Source: Nannochloropsis oceanica | Lineage: Eukaryota > Sar > Eustigmatophyceae > Eustigmatales > Monodopsidaceae | Length of the DNA stretch: 64,000 nt | Assembly: GCA_004519485.1 (NCBI GenBank) | Contig: CP038117.1 | Span: 1,025,501 to 1,089,500, forward strand | Direction: 5' to 3' | Part shown: positions 61,077 to 64,000 of the stretch, one piece after another | Numbering within the stretch: the first letter of the stretch is position 1 | How the letters are laid out: every line of letters begins with the position of its first letter | Position numbers and translations under genes: made by a program | Notes under the pieces: generated by a model | What the model saw: only the letters and a program-made list of their open reading frames with translations | The model's database searches: none | Told to the model about the DNA's origin: nothing

Positions 61077-62840
61077 TTATACACTTTTACAACTCTTCAC
61101 CTCCTCTCCCTCCTTCCCGTGACCGTCATCACCAAGCCCCCCACCCAAACATGGCCAGTACTTCCTGTGCACCGCAATCGTCCTCGCAATCGCCTCTGTC
61201 GCCTCCTCTCTAATCTCTTCCTCTTCAGTATCCTCGTTCGTCTCCTCATCCCCACCTTCTCCTCCTTCCTTCTCCATCAAACCTCCCAAACAAGCCTCCA
61301 CGCACTCCCCCAACACACTCAATTTGTAACCTCCCTCCAGGGCCAACACCACCCTTCCCTGCGCGCTCTCTACCTCCCGCACCAGCCGTTGCGTCATCCA
61401 TCCAAATCCACCCTTTCCAGTAACCTCACATCCCCCCATTCCATCCCCTTTTGCCCCGTCGAACCCCGCCGACACCAAAATCAACTCCGGCTCAAATGCC
61501 CTCGCTACCGGCAACAATACCCTCCTCCAGACCTCCCTGTACTCCCTGTCCCCCATCCCTCCCTCATTCCATGCCACATTTATTGTGTAACCCTCTCCCT
61601 CCCCCTCTCCTACCCCTTTCGGTGAGCCCGTGCCCGGAAAAAAGCTTCCATTGTCATATCTATGCACAGAGAAATATAGCACAGACTTATCCTTCCAGAA
61701 CATCTGCTGGGTACCCTGCCCATGATGCACGTCCCAGTCACATATCAAGATTTTGCTGACACCTAGCCTTTGTCGGGCGAATTGAGCGGCGATCGCGACA
61801 TTATTAAGAAGGCAGAAGCCACGGGCATGGTGCGCTTCCGCATGATGCCCGGGGGGACGAATCAGGGCGAGGCCGTTACGAAGGGGTGGCAGAGAGTGAG
61901 AAGTAGTGCTGCTTCTTGATGTAATAATGGAAGTACTACTGACATTACAATTGCTACTTTCGGCCAAGGAGAGTCTTGGTGGTGATAAGATACCTTCTTG
62001 GCTCCCTGCACTTGTAGAAGAAGATAACTGTCTCGATCGCGAAGTCATGACAGCTTCCACCAAGAGCATTAATCCACCCGCTGCTTTCCGTGCACATTCA
62101 ATTGTGGATTCGTTCAGGTAGACAGAGTCGAACTGTGCTGCTTCTTCCTGGAGGCGTGCCATGACACCGCCCATCTTTTCTTTGAACTTCCCATCGCCCC
62201 TCCCTTCATGGTCGGTGTCAGAAATAGTAGATGAGAGAGCTTCCAATCTTCGGAGTCTTTGCAGGTAGTATGTACTGTGTACGCTTTCCAAGCTATCATA
62301 GCAAGCTCTATCTGCACTTTGTAGCAGAGTGAGTTTGTCGAGCAGGCCCTGACAGGCGAGGTGCGACATGATGGCTTCCACTCGCTCAGGCCGCTCGGGG
62401 TGCTTTCGTCCAGGGTGGTGATGTCGCTGGTGCACTGCGTCGTAATACAACCCAGTACCGCCAAGGGGACGGCAAAATTTAAAGCTTGCTTTTGTTGTTA
62501 CTGCGGGTGCGAAATGGGGCTGAGCAATGGTCTCGGTGGCGCGAGGTCGCTTGGCTCCTAAGTGGAGCGACCGGTCTACTGGCTCCTCCACGAGAGAAGA
62601 GGAGAGCAGCCGCACGAAAGAAGAGGATGGCGTCTCAGCCTTGTTCTCTTCCACATCGTGATTGTGTACTGTAGTCATAGTCTGTGTCGCAGCTAAAGCC
62701 GTGGCGTTTGCGACCCCCAGCAAGCGTGGGCAGGCGGGCAGGTGAAGGAGGTCAGCGAGGTCCGTGCTGCTGGTACTGCGGTTAGTGCTATTGCTGTTCT
62801 TGCCGTCACGCTCAACAATTATCTCCCAAGAAACTGTCAT
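61077..62840 (-). CDS. Class II histone deacetylase
   Basis: Intronless, 587 residues from ATG 62840 (the frame is open a few codons upstream but lacks an ATG). After about 100 variable residues, the deacetylase domain starts GLYYDAVHQRHHHPGRKHPE and shows LALIRPPGHHAEAHHARGFC, LICDWDVHHGQGTQQMF (zinc-binding Asp/His), YFSVHRYDNGSFFPGTG, ELILVSAGFDGAKGD and VLALEGGYKLSVL. The HHHPG-HPERP start and DNGSFFPGTG place it in class II (HDA1/plant HDA5-18 group). It removes acetyl groups from histone tails or other lysines. A Ser/Thr insert of about 60 residues (about 270-330) splits the domain before the PPGHH loop. The C-terminus is acidic (DEETNEDTEEEEIREE) and ends KSCKSV. Confidence 0.93.
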   Translation of the reverse strand: MTVSWEIIVERDGKNSNSTNRSTSSTDLADLLHLPACPRLLGVANATALAATQTMTTVHNHDVEENKAETPSSSFVRLLSSSLVEEPVDRSLHLGAKRPRATETIAQPHFAPAVTTKASFKFCRPLGGTGLYYDAVHQRHHHPGRKHPERPERVEAIMSHLACQGLLDKLTLLQSADRACYDSLESVHSTYYLQRLRRLEALSSTISDTDHEGRGDGKFKEKMGGVMARLQEEAAQFDSVYLNESTIECARKAAGGLMLLVEAVMTSRSRQLSSSTSAGSQEGILSPPRLSLAESSNCNVSSTSIITSRSSTTSHSLPPLRNGLALIRPPGHHAEAHHARGFCLLNNVAIAAQFARQRLGVSKILICDWDVHHGQGTQQMFWKDKSVLYFSVHRYDNGSFFPGTGSPKGVGEGEGEGYTINVAWNEGGMGDREYREVWRRVLLPVARAFEPELILVSAGFDGAKGDGMGGCEVTGKGGFGWMTQRLVREVESAQGRVVLALEGGYKLSVLGECVEACLGGLMEKEGGEGGDEETNEDTEEEEIREEATEAIARTIAVHRKYWPCLGGGLGDDGHGKEGEEVKSCKSV

Positions 62841-63223
62841 TCTCACGCAAGCACAGCCCACCTGCGTTGATTGTGGAAAAGATTGATTGGGTCAGAGCCT
62901 AAATGGGGCTATATTTGGCACGGCCGTGAGGAAGGATCGGGGCATGCGAAGCGACCACGTCTCGGATGCACCTCAACGGCTCGCTCAACGCTCATATATA
63001 TGTATCGCTTTCGATTGTCACGTATTTTGTGTCGGGCACGTACCTCATTAATCTCTTGTCATGTGCTTGATGGCGTTCAATCGTTGATGTCATGTCTATT
63101 TTGTGCCACTTAAGTTCCCTTTCAAAGTCCTCCGCTTTCGCTTTCTCCATGAAGTGTGGCACGTACCGACCCAGACGGCTCAGTTCTTTTTCATCTATAT
63201 TCCACTAAAGAGCCTAAGCAACA
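62841..63223. promoter_or_regulatory. Divergent intergenic region, HDAC / FAD oxidase
   Basis: About 380 bases shared as upstream DNA. No recognisable element or gene. Confidence 0.45.
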
Positions 63224-64000
63224 ATGCCACGCCGCGTCCTGTTCTTCTTTCTCCTGGCCTTTATTGCCTCGGCTACTCGGACGCGTGGGGGGCACCGCCC
63301 CAGATCTCCTACGCCTCCTGTCTCATCCGTGCAAACGCCGCTTGTCCCACTGCACAACTGGGGGTATGCTTACTCGTTTGAGGTGACCACTTTTGTGGCA
63401 CCCACCACAATTGTCGAAATTCAAGGCATCGTTCAGGACACTGTGCTATATCCAAGCCCTGTGCGAGCCCTCGGCAACATTCACAGCGTTACAGCCTGCG
63501 TCGTGAGCAATGGTACCATCGTAGACATGCGGGGCATGGACAAGGTTTTGAGTCTGGACAAGAGTAGCCATGGCTCGCAGACGGTGTCAGTCCAAGGTGG
63601 GGTCACATTGATCAATGTGCACAACTACCTGGCTGACCAGGATTTGGAGCTGCCCTTTGCTGCTGAGATAGGGGACGCCACAGTCGGGAGCCTCACAAGC
63701 AGCATCAGCAAGGACTCAGGCGTGGGTGACCCGGCGGTGACGGGCAGCCTCTACAAGAGCATCGTAGGTGTAACTTATGTGAATCACATGGGCGATCTAG
63801 TGACACTGACAGACGCGGACAACACCACGGCCTTGGCGCACTTCAAGTCGAGTGAGGGCCTTCTCGGCATTGTCGTGATCGTCGATCTCCTCGTCAGGCC
63901 CGCCAAGCTCCTGACCTTTACGAACCGGGTCCTACCCACGGCGGAGGTGTTGAACCATCTGTATAATAATTCGTTCCACGTTAACGCTGACACCAACTAT
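63224..64000 (+). CDS. FAD-linked oxidase (VAO/GULO family), cut by window end
   Basis: From ATG 63224 the frame stays open to the last base (259 codons) and has no stop, so the gene continues beyond the window. A signal peptide is evident (RRVLFFFLLAFIASATRTRG). The FAD-binding domain of the vanillyl-alcohol-oxidase superfamily follows: VRALGNIHSVTACVVSNGTI with the G-x2-HS element, VDMRGMDKVLSLDK, TVSVQGGVTLINVHNYLADQ and DATVGSLTSSISKDSGVGDP. Family members include L-gulono-, galactono- and arabinono-lactone oxidases and secreted sugar or alcohol oxidases. The tail LLTFTNRVLPTAEVLNHLYN leads into the substrate domain. A secreted or ER-lumen location fits GULO-like enzymes. The substrate is unknown. 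Confidence 0.82.
   Translation, partial: MPRRVLFFFLLAFIASATRTRGGHRPRSPTPPVSSVQTPLVPLHNWGYAYSFEVTTFVAPTTIVEIQGIVQDTVLYPSPVRALGNIHSVTACVVSNGTIVDMRGMDKVLSLDKSSHGSQTVSVQGGVTLINVHNYLADQDLELPFAAEIGDATVGSLTSSISKDSGVGDPAVTGSLYKSIVGVTYVNHMGDLVTLTDADNTTALAHFKSSEGLLGIVVIVDLLVRPAKLLTFTNRVLPTAEVLNHLYNNSFHVNADTNY
64000..64000 (+). other. Window edge inside FAD oxidase gene
   Basis: The coding frame is open at the last base; the 3' part of the gene lies outside. Confidence 0.9.

Noticed and set aside
1-64000. CRISPR arrays, rRNA, tRNA, LTR or viral-type elements, bacterial-style operons
   Set aside because: No regularly spaced repeats, no RNA gene signatures, no reverse transcriptase, integrase or capsid-like motifs, and gene structure is plainly eukaryotic.

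Overview
This window is nuclear DNA of a gene-dense, short-intron photosynthetic eukaryote. Two plastid-type organelle RNA-binding proteins carry bipartite presequences (signal peptide followed by a cleavage site before an aromatic residue), pyruvate kinase carries a mitochondrial-type presequence, and there is a THO complex, a KDM5-type demethylase, a roadblock dynein chain and GPI-anchor synthesis. Together with the GC-rich, purine-tract-rich base composition and small GT-AG introns (71-301 bp), this fits a secondary-plastid stramenopile alga. A eustigmatophyte such as Nannochloropsis/Microchloropsis is my best guess, but that is inference. No rRNA, tRNA, CRISPR array or intact mobile element was seen.

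Layout. 0-16.8 kb: an edge fragment, THO subunit 6, a RAP/OPR protein, an F-box/cytochrome b5 membrane protein, a SelS-like small membrane protein, PIG-F, a METTL7-like methyltransferase, an LRR protein, ribosomal protein S4 and WDR55. 17-31 kb: NCA2/DGS1, a complete carboxylic acid reductase, the primase large subunit (PRIM2) and PIG-O. 31.2-33.7 kb: a gene-poor stretch with hairpins, a low-complexity ORF and traces of a decayed zinc-finger-like ORF. 33.7-51 kb: a second RAP/OPR protein, a FAHD1-like enzyme, a P450, pyruvate kinase, a roadblock dynein light chain, a novel basic protein, a JmjN/JmjC demethylase and a small membrane protein. 51.6-64 kb: TyrRS, a mitochondrial-type ferredoxin, ALG2, a Cys-rich protein, a CDP-diacylglycerol-pyrophosphatase-like secreted protein, a class II histone deacetylase and an FAD-linked oxidase cut by the window end.

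Genes mostly alternate strands and are separated by 0.2-1 kb. Functional groupings: PIG-F and PIG-O are partners in adding ethanolamine phosphate to GPI anchors; ALG2 works in N-glycan assembly on the same ER membrane; JmjC and HDAC are chromatin erasers; RPS4, WDR55 and TyrRS serve translation and ribosome assembly; the two RAP/OPR proteins probably act on plastid RNA. No operon-like system is evident.

Exon structures were inferred by eye from GT-AG (once GC-AG) sites, frame arithmetic and family similarity, without transcripts. The most distinctive points are the carboxylic acid reductase, the F-box/cytochrome b5 fusion, a ferredoxin whose cluster loop is split or rebuilt by donor choice, two genes whose first intron directly follows the start codon, mitochondrial-looking pyruvate kinase, and the hairpin-bearing gene-poor region.
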